A stretch of 64,000 nucleotides of DNA from assembly GCF_002934545.1 (NCBI RefSeq), contig NZ_PTJA01000006.1:1-64000 (forward strand). The letters run 5' to 3'. A model generated the notes under the pieces. That model saw only the letters and a list, made by a program, of their open reading frames with translations, was not told where the DNA came from and searched no databases. Origin of the DNA: Lacrimispora xylanisolvens (lineage in GTDB: Bacteria; Bacillota; Clostridia; Lachnospirales; Lachnospiraceae). Shown piece by piece: positions 34,980 through 43,448 of the stretch (position 1 is the first letter of the stretch; each line of letters starts with the position of its first letter). Position numbers and translations under genes: made by a program.

Positions 34980-37670
34980 TCAGCTTCTGTTGATGACGCT
35001 TTCTTTGAGAGTTGTGGCAGCAATCTTTCCAGTACGTACAATTGCATTTGTTGCGATCTTGACAGGAAGTTTTTCATAGGTATTGGGAACTGTATCATAA
35101 GTACGTTCCAGACTGATTGCATCAAATTTACATTTGGTCGTACATAAGCCGCATCCAATACACTTGTAACTGTCGATTTCTACTGTACCGCAGCCAAGGC
35201 AGCGTTCCGTCTCTTTCTTTAACTGTTCCTCTGTAAAAGTCATTCGTTCATCCTGGAATGTACCTTTTTTCTCAGGTGAATGGCCCGGTCTCTGACGGGG
35301 TGTCATATCAAAATCCTGTATCCCGATAGCAATGTTATTCTTGTCAAATGCGTGATATTCACGGCGGTCACGACCAAATACAAGAGACTGACCAGGCTGT
35401 ACATAACGGTGAATGGAAATGGCACCTTCTTTTCCCGATGCAATGGCATGGATTGCGAATTTAGGACCGGTGAAGCAGTCTCCGCCTACAAACACGTCAG
35501 GCTCTGCTGTCTGTAATGTGAGGCTGTCGGCGTATGCGTTACCGCCTCGTCCCAGTTCCACCCTGCTGCCGGAAAGTAGTCCGCCCCATTCTATGGACTG
35601 ACCAACGGAAAGCAGTACAAAATCAGCTTTTACAACAATGGTATCATTCTCATCATACTTCGGCGCAAAACGATGGTCTGCGTCAAAGACGCTGGTGCAT
35701 CGTTTAAATTCCACTCCGGTTACCTTACTATCTTCCGTCAGAATACCCTTGGGTCCCCAGCCATTGTGGAAGGATACGCCGTCTTTTTTCGCCTCTTCAA
35801 TTTCCTCTGGTAATGCCGGCATTTCACCAGGACTTTCCAGACAGTAAAGATGAATCTCTTCTGCCCCCTGTCTTTTTGCGGTACGGGCCACGTCAATGGC
35901 TACATTTCCACCACCGATCACAACTACATTACCGGATAATTCTGACTTTCTTCCAAGATTCACATTACGCAGGAAATCAACACCGGAAATAACACCCTGG
36001 CCTTCTTCCCCTTCAATACCAAGACGTCTGCCGCCCTGTGCTCCGATTGCCAGATAAAACGCTTCATATCCTTCTTCACGAAGCTGGTTCAGGGTAATAT
36101 CTTTTCCAACTTCAACTCCCGTTTTGAAGGAAACTCCCATTTCCCGCAAAACATCAATTTCAGCATTAAGAACCTCTTTCTCCAGACGGAAAGAAGGAAT
36201 ACCAAGAGTTAACATACCGCCCAGTTTTTCTTCCTTTTCAAATACAGTTACCTTGTATCCGTCAATTGCCAGGTAATAAGCACAGGAAAGTCCGGAAGGA
36301 CCAGAACCAACCACAGCGATTTTATTGCCCAGATTATAACGCATGGGCGGAATATAGCGAACCGATTCATCCAGTTCTTTATCCGCAATAAATTTTTTAA
36401 TTTCATCAATGGAAACCGGTTCATCAATGTCTCCGCGGGTACATTCACTTTCGCAGCCATGGGGGCAGATCCGCCCGCAGACAGCTGGAAATGGATTCTC
36501 TTTTTTAATCAGCTCCAATGCTTCCCGGTAACGTCCGGAAGCAGCAAGCTTTATGTATCCCTGTACGGAAATATGTGCCGGACAGGCAGTCTTACATGGA
36601 GAAGTACCTTCTTCTGAAACATCTCTCCGGTTCTCCCGGTAATCCACATTCCAGTTGCTTTTTTTCCAGATATGGTCGCGGGCAGTCGGTTCTGCCTTTA
36701 TGGTGACAGGTGTTTTGGAGCAGAGCTTTTGGCCAAGTGTTAACGCATTCACGGGGCAGTTCTCCACACACTGTCCGCAGGCCACACAATTTTCCTTCTT
36801 AACCCTGGCGGTAAAATTGGAACGTATGGAATCCGGGGTATTAAACAACGTTGCAAGACGCAGGGAAAAGCATGCGCAGCCACAGCAGTTGCAGATTGCC
36901 GCTGATTCTCCCAGTCCGTCGGTATGGGGCATTTCATGCATCAGGCCGTTATTTTCTGCGAATTTGATAATTTCCTTTGCTTCTTCCCGGGTAATCTGGC
37001 GGCCTCTGCCTGTCTTAATATAATATTCAGCACCTTCTCCCATCTGAATGCAGATATCTTTTTCCAGGTGACCGCAGCCCTCTTCAATCACACGGCGTGA
37101 CTGGCGGCAGGAGCAGTCAGATACGGAAAATGTATCATACTTATCCAGATAGTAGGAAAGATGTTCCCATGGTTTTGTACCTTTAATATTCTTGATGGCT
37201 TCTTCCACAGGAATTACACGCATCATCGCCATTCCCTGAGGGAATTTGGCGGCCATGGGCGCAAGACGCAGCCTGGTGTATTCTTCAAACGCTTTTCCGA
37301 TTTCCGGGTGTTGGTTTAGCTGTTCCCGGTTATTTACCATCATCTCCAACATGCCGGGAGCAAAGATATTTACAAAATAACGGTCTTTCTGATCTTCCTT
37401 ATCTTTCCATACTTTGGCAACACCGGTGTAAGCCAGCTGTTCTAAAAGTGCCTTTGTTTCTTTCTTGCTTTTTCCGGAACGTTTTGCTATGTACTCGAAG
37501 GTACGGGGTTTGCGCAGTCCAATAATCATGGCAATATCAGCCATGTCATCGGTTACTACACAGTCCAGTGAATAGTATTCGGGAGAATTTTCATCGATTT
37601 TGTTCATGACTCCTGCAATACCGCCCACCATCTTAGCGAGCTTTACTATTTTCGGTCTTAATTCACTCAT
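34980..37670 (-). CDS. Multi-domain Fe-S/FAD oxidoreductase, GltD-like
   Basis: 896 aa. Residues 1-330 form an unusual N-terminal module with a winged-helix-like start, Cys-rich patches (DCSCRQSRR, ICNCCGCACF) and a ferredoxin cluster (CVACGQCVENCP). Next is a GltD-type cluster domain (TACPAHISVQGY, VCGRICPHGCESECTRG), then two Rossmann motifs for FAD and NAD(P) (VVGSGPSGLSCAYYLA, VVIGGGNVAIDVARTAKRQG), and at the C-terminus a final ferredoxin cluster (CIGCGLCTTKC). It should pass electrons between NAD(P)H and ferredoxin or an Fe-S partner. The product of the reaction is unknown. It lies between hypB and hypA in one operon, though it is not a standard hydrogenase maturation protein. Confidence 0.85.
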   Translation of the reverse strand: MSELRPKIVKLAKMVGGIAGVMNKIDENSPEYYSLDCVVTDDMADIAMIIGLRKPRTFEYIAKRSGKSKKETKALLEQLAYTGVAKVWKDKEDQKDRYFVNIFAPGMLEMMVNNREQLNQHPEIGKAFEEYTRLRLAPMAAKFPQGMAMMRVIPVEEAIKNIKGTKPWEHLSYYLDKYDTFSVSDCSCRQSRRVIEEGCGHLEKDICIQMGEGAEYYIKTGRGRQITREEAKEIIKFAENNGLMHEMPHTDGLGESAAICNCCGCACFSLRLATLFNTPDSIRSNFTARVKKENCVACGQCVENCPVNALTLGQKLCSKTPVTIKAEPTARDHIWKKSNWNVDYRENRRDVSEEGTSPCKTACPAHISVQGYIKLAASGRYREALELIKKENPFPAVCGRICPHGCESECTRGDIDEPVSIDEIKKFIADKELDESVRYIPPMRYNLGNKIAVVGSGPSGLSCAYYLAIDGYKVTVFEKEEKLGGMLTLGIPSFRLEKEVLNAEIDVLREMGVSFKTGVEVGKDITLNQLREEGYEAFYLAIGAQGGRRLGIEGEEGQGVISGVDFLRNVNLGRKSELSGNVVVIGGGNVAIDVARTAKRQGAEEIHLYCLESPGEMPALPEEIEEAKKDGVSFHNGWGPKGILTEDSKVTGVEFKRCTSVFDADHRFAPKYDENDTIVVKADFVLLSVGQSIEWGGLLSGSRVELGRGGNAYADSLTLQTAEPDVFVGGDCFTGPKFAIHAIASGKEGAISIHRYVQPGQSLVFGRDRREYHAFDKNNIAIGIQDFDMTPRQRPGHSPEKKGTFQDERMTFTEEQLKKETERCLGCGTVEIDSYKCIGCGLCTTKCKFDAISLERTYDTVPNTYEKLPVKIATNAIVRTGKIAATTLKESVINRS

Positions 37671-37725
37671 AATTCCCTTTCCCGCGCTTATATGGCGCTT
37701 TCAAAGTTTTTATCTATCTTATTTG

Positions 37726-38394
37726 TTATTCACACCAGGATTTTACCGCATTATGGAGCCAGTCGGTCCACTCTTTTATTCCTTCCTCTTTCAGTGCGCT
37801 GATGGGAATAATTATTGCATTTGGATTACGCAGGCGGATATTCTCTTTGCATTTTTCCAGATCAAAATTAAAATACGGCAATACATCCATCTTATTGATC
37901 AGTACCACATCGCAGATGGAAAACATGAGAGGATATTTTAATGGCTTATCATCTCCTTCCGGTACCGAAAGGATCATGGCATTTTTTACTGCACCGGTAT
38001 CAAATTCAGCCGGGCATACCAGGTTGCCCACATTCTCTAAAATTACAAGGTCTAGACCGTCAGGATCAAGGCCCTCCAGTCCCTGGCGGGTCATTTGCGC
38101 ATCCAGATGACACATTCCTCCTGTATGAAGCTGAATGGCTTTTGCACCAGTCTGTGATATGGTCCGGGCATCTACGTCAGAATCAATATCTGCTTCCATA
38201 ACACCAATCCTTAAGTCGTCCTTTAAACCATTAATGGTACGAACCAGAGTGGTTGTCTTACCTGCGCCGGGACTGGACATCAGATTAAGAAGAAATACCT
38301 TTTTCTCTTTTAATTCTTCCCGAAGCTTTCCAGCCTGTAAGTTGTTGTCTGCAAAGACACTTGTTTTTATTTCCAGAACTTTAAAATCTTTCAC
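37726..38394 (-). CDS. hypB: HypB nickel-loading GTPase
   Basis: 222 aa with P-loop SSPGAGKTTTL, the metal and switch region LHTGGMCHLDAQM, ENVGNLVCPAEFD, and the guanine motif NKMD. It uses GTP hydrolysis to insert nickel together with HypA. The N-terminal poly-His or CxxCGC extension of some HypB proteins is absent. The start is GTG at 38394 with GGGAG upstream. First gene of the operon, behind a strong promoter divergent from a GntR gene. Confidence 0.93.
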   Translation of the reverse strand: MKDFKVLEIKTSVFADNNLQAGKLREELKEKKVFLLNLMSSPGAGKTTTLVRTINGLKDDLRIGVMEADIDSDVDARTISQTGAKAIQLHTGGMCHLDAQMTRQGLEGLDPDGLDLVILENVGNLVCPAEFDTGAVKNAMILSVPEGDDKPLKYPLMFSICDVVLINKMDVLPYFNFDLEKCKENIRLRNPNAIIIPISALKEEGIKEWTDWLHNAVKSWCE

Positions 38395-38495
38395 GTGCCG
38401 CGCTCCCTTCTTTTTATTTGTTCCTCTGCTGTCCTTTTAACCAAAAGGTGCATGGTGGTTTCTTATAAGTATACTGGTTCAGTCATAACAATATT

Positions 38496-38524
38496 ATTAT
38501 AAAATATTCTCAGTGTACTGGCAA
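38496..38524 (-). promoter_or_regulatory. Promoter of the hypB operon
   Basis: Minus-strand TTGCCA (38519-38524), 17-bp spacer, TATAAT (38496-38501). The leader to the hypB start is about 95 bases. Confidence 0.6.
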
Positions 38525-38563
38525 TAATGCAAAAAATAACTGTGATAATCACATATAAATTTG

Positions 38564-38619
38564 TTGAATTTTAGTAAGAATGTATGATAAAATAGTGTCA
38601 ATCTCTGGTATGACCAGAG
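38564..38619 (+). promoter_or_regulatory. Promoter and dyad operator of the GntR gene
   Basis: TTGAAT (38564-38569), 18-bp spacer, TAAAAT (38588-38593). Just downstream, CTCTGGT-ATG-ACCAGAG (38603-38619) is a perfect seven-bp dyad with the TGGT/ACCA core common in FadR-type operators, so autoregulation is likely. Confidence 0.55.
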
Positions 38620-38638
38620 CCAGAATAAGGGGGAGAAT

Positions 38639-39340
38639 ATGGAATTTCAGAAACTGAGTGCGTTAAGCTTAAAAGAAATGTTTATTCATCAGATCCGTGA
38701 TTTAATTTTATCTGGACAAATGCCGGTTGGAAGCCGACTGCCTTCGGAAAGGGAAATTGCTAGACAGATGCAGGTGAGCCGTGCCGTTGTTAACAGTGGA
38801 TTTTCCGAACTTGAAAAACAGGGCTTTTTAGAAGTCCATCCAAGGCAGGGTGTTTTTGTTGCAGACTACGGGAAGAACGGTAATATCAATACCCTGAATG
38901 CCATTATGGAATATCACGGAGATACCCTTGGTCAGGGTGAAATATACTCAATTATTGAAGTGCGGCGGGCATTGGAACATCTGGCAACTGATTCAATTGT
39001 AAAAAATTCATCAAATGAAGATATTCTGGGTCTGGAAGGTTTGCTGGAAGAGGTTGCAGCTGCAAAAACTATTGATGATACGGTTCTTGCCACCTTTTCT
39101 TTTCATCACAAACTTTCGGTTATCAGCGGGAACAGTATTATTCCTTTGATTTACATATCCTTTAAACCTGTTGTGACTCAGCTTTGGAAACGTTTCTGTC
39201 TGAAATACGGGAAAGAAGCGCTCTATGACAGCGTACTTTGTTTGTATAAATGTATGAAAGAACGAGATGCTTTAGCCGCGAGGAGGTGCACAGACAAACA
39301 GCTGAATGAAGCACTGGAAGGCGGGCATCAGATTTTTTAA
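38639..39340 (+). CDS. GntR-family (FadR subfamily) regulator
   Basis: 233 aa. The N-terminal winged helix has RLPSEREIARQMQVSRAVVN; the C-terminal helical FCD-type ligand domain follows (EVRRALEHLATD, FSFHHKLSVISGN). It binds a small carboxylate, possibly with a metal, and represses nearby genes; the divergent hypB operon is the natural target. ATG at 38639 follows AGGGGGAGAAT. Confidence 0.87.
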   Translation: MEFQKLSALSLKEMFIHQIRDLILSGQMPVGSRLPSEREIARQMQVSRAVVNSGFSELEKQGFLEVHPRQGVFVADYGKNGNINTLNAIMEYHGDTLGQGEIYSIIEVRRALEHLATDSIVKNSSNEDILGLEGLLEEVAAAKTIDDTVLATFSFHHKLSVISGNSIIPLIYISFKPVVTQLWKRFCLKYGKEALYDSVLCLYKCMKERDALAARRCTDKQLNEALEGGHQIF

Positions 39341-39393
39341 TCGACTCATTTAAAAGGCAGGACCGTTGCCGGTTGCCTGCCTTAAATTCTTTA

Positions 39394-39741
39394 CTAAACT
39401 GTGTTATTGTTAAAACTGTCAACAATTACAACGATAATGTTATTGCTAAAGTTATCACTGAAGTTATTGCTAAAGTTATTATTTAAATTATCGATTATAT
39501 TATCGTTTAAATTATCGATTATATTATCGTTGAAATTATCGTTGAAATTATCATTAAAGTTATCGTTGAAGTTATTATTAAAGTCATCATCAGATTCTGA
39601 TGAACACCTGCAACCAGGCCTGCGCCCCCTATCGGAACCATTCTGTGAAGCTTCTCTGAATCGGCGTTCACACCATTCACGATTTTCATCACGATTAGAC
39701 TCGAAACTACGTCTACAACATGCACATCTACAGCAACACAT
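39394..39741 (-). CDS. Cys-rich, Asn-rich tetrapeptide-repeat protein
   Basis: 115 aa with a strong ribosome site (AAGGAGTGATTTAT before ATG 39741). The N-terminus is a Cys cluster (MCCCRCACCRR), the middle is Arg/Glu/Asp charged (NRDENREWCERRFREASQNG) with a second CRC, and residues about 50-105 are a period-four repeat: DNFN/NNFS/DNII/DNLN units with a bulky hydrophobic residue every fourth position and Asn/Asp elsewhere. No signal peptide. I do not recognise a named family. The repeat suggests a beta-solenoid or prion-like region and the Cys cluster metal binding or cross-linking, both inference. The antisense Leu-rich frame on the plus strand lacks a ribosome site. Confidence 0.65.
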   Translation of the reverse strand: MCCCRCACCRRSFESNRDENREWCERRFREASQNGSDRGRRPGCRCSSESDDDFNNNFNDNFNDNFNDNFNDNIIDNLNDNIIDNLNNNFSNNFSDNFSNNIIVVIVDSFNNNTV

Positions 39742-39972
39742 ATAAATCACTCCTTTCTAAGTAGGATACACTATATTTTATGCTGGAGTTAGACAAGTCG
39801 TGATTATCGATACTTTACCGATATTATTCCCCCATTGTTCAGCCCGTTTTCATTGGCATTTAGCACCTTCATACACTTGTATAACCCCCTTAACTTTCAC
39901 TAAAAAAGAACACAAGGCTTTTATTCCCTGTGCTCATATGGTTTCTTAAATTGTCTGAAACAGTCAATCCAT

Positions 39973-40521
39973 TCATGCTTTAACATATGTTGTTCTGGAT
40001 GCTGCACTTTTACGAAAACGTTCCGTTGGCTTTTTATCAAAATACCCACAAAGAAGAACTCCTGCCAATTTTTCATCAGGTTTCAGTACAAGACTTTTAC
40101 TGATTTGAGGAGCGTACATATAGGATTGTGTTTTCCATACAACACCAATCTCCTTTTCCCAGGCTGCTAATTGAAAATTCTGAATCAATGCACTCACTGA
40201 TGCAGAAACCTCATCCATAATCTTCTGATTGCGGTCCAGTTTTCCCACCACTGCAATGGCGACAGGAACCGTACGAAGATACGTTTTAAGCTTCTCTCCA
40301 TATTCTTTTCTTTCCGGCAGAGAAAGTGCCTGAAGAATCATATCTATTAACCGCTCCATTCCATTTTCTGAAAAAACAATAAACCTCCACGGCTCAGGTA
40401 TCCCATGATATGGCGCCCAGACAGAAGTTTCCAACAGCTCTGTTATGGTATCAAGAGATACTTTTTTATCATTGAATTCACGAATGGTACACCGTTCACG
40501 AATTATTTCACTTACAGTCAT
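39973..40521 (-). CDS. Nitroreductase-family flavoprotein
   Basis: 182 aa, starting TVSEIIRERCTIREFNDKKV with the FMN-binding Arg pair region, WAPYHGIPEPWRFIV and the C-terminal LCGYFDKKPTER. It belongs to the FMN-dependent nitroreductase superfamily. ATG at 40521 follows AAAGGAGGTTTTGCTTT, 15 bp after the siderophore ATPase stop, so it is the last gene of that operon. It may reduce the imported iron chelate or flavin; this is a guess from position. Confidence 0.85.
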   Translation of the reverse strand: MTVSEIIRERCTIREFNDKKVSLDTITELLETSVWAPYHGIPEPWRFIVFSENGMERLIDMILQALSLPERKEYGEKLKTYLRTVPVAIAVVGKLDRNQKIMDEVSASVSALIQNFQLAAWEKEIGVVWKTQSYMYAPQISKSLVLKPDEKLAGVLLCGYFDKKPTERFRKSAASRTTYVKA

Positions 40522-40536
40522 AAAGCAAAACCTCCT

Positions 40537-41337
40537 TTAATCAGTTTTTTCCGGCATCCTGTACGGCACACAAAGCAGTATGCCATCACGGGGATCCTTA
40601 AGAATTTCAGCATCAACGCCAAAGATATCCTTAAGCATTTGTTTGTTCATAATATCCTTTGGCGTCCCAACACACATTGGTGTCCCATGCCTGATTGCAA
40701 TGATATTATGTGCATAGCGCGTCGCCTGATTTAAATCATGAACCACCATTACAATTGTTCTATGCTGCTCCTGGTTTAATTTTTTAAGGAGTTCAAGTAC
40801 ATCCAGCTGATGAGACATATCCAAAAATGTGGTAGGTTCGTCCAGGAATAGTATCTCCGTCTGCTGGGCAAGAGCCATGGCAATCCATACCCTCTGCCGT
40901 TGCCCACCGGAGAGCTCATCAACAAAACGGCTTTCCAGCTCTAAGGTATTCGTAGTTTTCATTGCCCAGGTGATTATTTCCCGGTCCTCATCTGTTATAT
41001 TTTTAAAACCTGTCTTGTGGGGGAAACGCCCGAAGCTTACCAGGTCAAATACTGTCAATCCCTCCGGAGCCATAGGGTTTTGCGGCAGGAAGGCTAATTT
41101 CTTAGACACTTCCTTAACGGATTGGGTTTGAATTGATTTTCCATCTAAAAGCACCTGCCCGCTTTGGGGGGACAATAGTCTGGCAATGGTACGCAGGATT
41201 GTTGATTTTCCTGACCCATTGGCGCCGACCAGCGCAGTAATTTTTCCCGTCGGGATCTGCACATTGAGGTTTTCGACTACCACTGTTTTGTCATAGGAAA
41301 TGCAGAGCTGCTCCGTCTTAATTCTATATTCGTTCAC
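40537..41337 (-). CDS. Siderophore ABC importer, ATP-binding protein
   Basis: 266 aa of the FecE/FepC type: Walker A GANGSGKSTILRTI, signature LSGGQRQRVWIAMALAQ, Walker B ILFLDEPTTFLD, H-loop VVHDLNQATRY. The start is GTG at 41337 with AGGAGG eight bases upstream. Fourth gene of a binding protein, two permeases, ATPase, nitroreductase operon. Confidence 0.93.
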   Translation of the reverse strand: MNEYRIKTEQLCISYDKTVVVENLNVQIPTGKITALVGANGSGKSTILRTIARLLSPQSGQVLLDGKSIQTQSVKEVSKKLAFLPQNPMAPEGLTVFDLVSFGRFPHKTGFKNITDEDREIITWAMKTTNTLELESRFVDELSGGQRQRVWIAMALAQQTEILFLDEPTTFLDMSHQLDVLELLKKLNQEQHRTIVMVVHDLNQATRYAHNIIAIRHGTPMCVGTPKDIMNKQMLKDIFGVDAEILKDPRDGILLCVPYRMPEKTD

Positions 41338-41368
41338 GCTTTTATCCTCCTGTATTTATGCAATTACT

Positions 41369-42415
41369 TTAACTCCCCTCTCTCTTTGCTGTTCGCAGCA
41401 GAAGATAAAGAAAGTAAGGAGCCCCTATTACAGAGACTACAATCCCGGTTGGCATTTCGGAAGGGAGAAACATACTTCTTCCGATGGTATCGGCTATAAG
41501 AACCAGCAAGCCGCCCACCAGTGCCGTAACCGGCAGAAGACGTTTGTGAACAGCCCCCACCAGTCTGCGTGATATATGAGTACTGAGCAATCCGACAAAA
41601 CCTATATTACCGCCTGCCGCCACACAGGATCCGGCAAGAATTACAGAAAAGAGTATTGCAATCCCCTGCCGCTTCCGGACCGAAACCCCTAAACTAGCAG
41701 CCATGGAATCCCCTAATGGCAGAACATCAAGCGTGGAAGCCTGTGACAAAACAATTATAATAGATACTGTCACAAGGGGCAGCAATGTCACTACATAGGG
41801 CCACGTCACTCCCCATAGACTGCCAGCCATCCAATAGGCATAGGTCTGATATTCCTGCGGATTCAGTGACAAAGTAATTATGGTTGTAATGGCCTGAATT
41901 CCAAAATTTAAAGCAATACCAGTCAGCAGGAGCCGTGTGGAGGAGAGTCCTTTATTCCCATTTCTGGCAAGAAGATAGATTGTAAACGCCGCACCGATTG
42001 ATCCCACCCAGGAAAGAATGGACATTCCGGCTGGTGATGGAGAATTCTTTGCAAAACCAGCTATGTATACCAGGACCACCAGCCCTGCTCCGGCATTGAT
42101 TCCTAATATACCGGGATCCGCCATGGGATTACGGGTGACACTCTGAAGAATACAACCAGATACTGCCAGTCCTGCTCCCACCAGAACTGAGATTATAATA
42201 CGCGGCATTCTTAATTGAAACACCAGGAAACTCTCCTTTACAGTCCCCTGATTTAACAAAGCCGGAATTACCCGCTGAAAGGGCAAATGAATCGTCCCTG
42301 TCTGTACCCCAAGAAAGAATACCACAAGGAACAGCAGAAACAGGCTGAATATAACAACAACAGCTCTTTTCTTCGCTTTCGCCTCTGCCGAAAAAACATA
42401 TTTTTTCTCTTGCAT
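41369..42415 (-). CDS. FecCD-family permease (second)
   Basis: About 348 aa, FecCD/FepG type with roughly nine to ten helices: RMPRIIISVLVGAGLAVSGC, NPMADPGILGINAGAGLV, GGNIGFVGLLSTHISRRLVG. ATG at 42415 follows GAGGGGATACGAT. It pairs with the permease encoded upstream to make a heterodimeric channel. Confidence 0.92.
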   Translation of the reverse strand: MQEKKYVFSAEAKAKKRAVVVIFSLFLLFLVVFFLGVQTGTIHLPFQRVIPALLNQGTVKESFLVFQLRMPRIIISVLVGAGLAVSGCILQSVTRNPMADPGILGINAGAGLVVLVYIAGFAKNSPSPAGMSILSWVGSIGAAFTIYLLARNGNKGLSSTRLLLTGIALNFGIQAITTIITLSLNPQEYQTYAYWMAGSLWGVTWPYVVTLLPLVTVSIIIVLSQASTLDVLPLGDSMAASLGVSVRKRQGIAILFSVILAGSCVAAGGNIGFVGLLSTHISRRLVGAVHKRLLPVTALVGGLLVLIADTIGRSMFLPSEMPTGIVVSVIGAPYFLYLLLRTAKREGS

Positions 42416-42426
42416 ATCGTATCCCC

Positions 42427-43443
42427 TCACCCCTTCTTGCGTGCAAGCAATAGAAAAAACGGTACTCCTATTGCTGCAATAATAGCCGCTGCAGGTATTT
42501 CATGGGGCGGGTTGATACTCCTTGCCCCTAAGTCGGCGAGCACCACAAGAAGGGCACCCAGGGTGGCAGAACATGGAATCAACGCCCTATAATCAGTTCC
42601 TACAAGCTTTCTTGTAATATGAGGAATAACTATGCCGATAAAGCCTATATTTCCCACCATAGCAACAGATGACCCCGCAAGCAGCGTAACAGTGAGAAAG
42701 CAAAGCAGTTTCACGGTTTTTGTATTGATCCCCAGACTTGCAGCAATATCCTCGCCCATGCTCAGTGCCGTAATTGAGGGGGACAGCATCACAGACATTG
42801 CCATTGCCAGTACAAAACAGATGCCCACAATGATCACCTGGTTCCATCTGGCACCGGCAAGCCCGCCGGCATACCAGAATGCCAGATCCTGTCCAATCCC
42901 GCTGCGTATAATAAGACCTTCACTGAGAGCAGTCAGAAACGTGGTGATTGCGGTGCCGATAAGAATAATCTGAAGCGAATTTGTTTTTGTCAGCAGATTG
43001 ATACCAATTACCATCGCCATGCCCATGCCGGCTCCAAGAAAGGACATAAATGCGATACCAGTAAATGACAGCGACGGCATGAAGACAAAGCAAACTGCAA
43101 TCATGATCCCGGCACCTGCATTAATTCCAAGGATTCCTGAATCCGCAAGGGGATTTCTGGTAATCGCCTGCATAATCGCACCGCAGACAGCAAAGCCTGC
43201 ACCAATCATTGCACCGCCAAGAACCCGTGGAAATCGAAGCTCGTGCATAATCTGATGGGATAAATTATTTTTATCAAAAGAAATGATACTGCTCCATATC
43301 GTCTTGCTGTCAATATCTGCCACCCCATACCTTATTGAAAATATCATAATTCCAAGCAGCAGAAAAATACCGGGAATGATAACCACAGCAGCAGGCACAC
43401 GGCCTTTTACATAAGTTGGCGTTTTCTTTTTATTCATCGCCAT
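42427..43443 (-). CDS. FecCD-family permease (first)
   Basis: 338 aa, FecCD/FepD type: RFPRVLGGAMIGAGFAVCGA, NPLADSGILGINAGAGIMIA, VGNIGFIGIVIPHITRKLVG. It starts five bases after the binding-protein stop, and its own stop is 11 bases before the next permease, so the operon is tightly coupled. Confidence 0.92.
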   Translation of the reverse strand: MAMNKKKTPTYVKGRVPAAVVIIPGIFLLLGIMIFSIRYGVADIDSKTIWSSIISFDKNNLSHQIMHELRFPRVLGGAMIGAGFAVCGAIMQAITRNPLADSGILGINAGAGIMIAVCFVFMPSLSFTGIAFMSFLGAGMGMAMVIGINLLTKTNSLQIILIGTAITTFLTALSEGLIIRSGIGQDLAFWYAGGLAGARWNQVIIVGICFVLAMAMSVMLSPSITALSMGEDIAASLGINTKTVKLLCFLTVTLLAGSSVAMVGNIGFIGIVIPHITRKLVGTDYRALIPCSATLGALLVVLADLGARSINPPHEIPAAAIIAAIGVPFFLLLARKKG

Positions 43444-43448
43444 ATGGA

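Noticed and set aside
39418-39600. Possible CRISPR or satellite array from short repeated units
   Set aside because: The 12-bp units have no spacers and encode a regular in-frame peptide repeat.
39401-39745. Plus-strand Leu/Lys/Ser repeat frame (LLLKLSLKL type) over the Asn-rich gene
   Set aside because: It is the exact antisense of the repeat and has no ribosome site, whereas the minus-strand frame has a strong one and a structured Cys-rich head.
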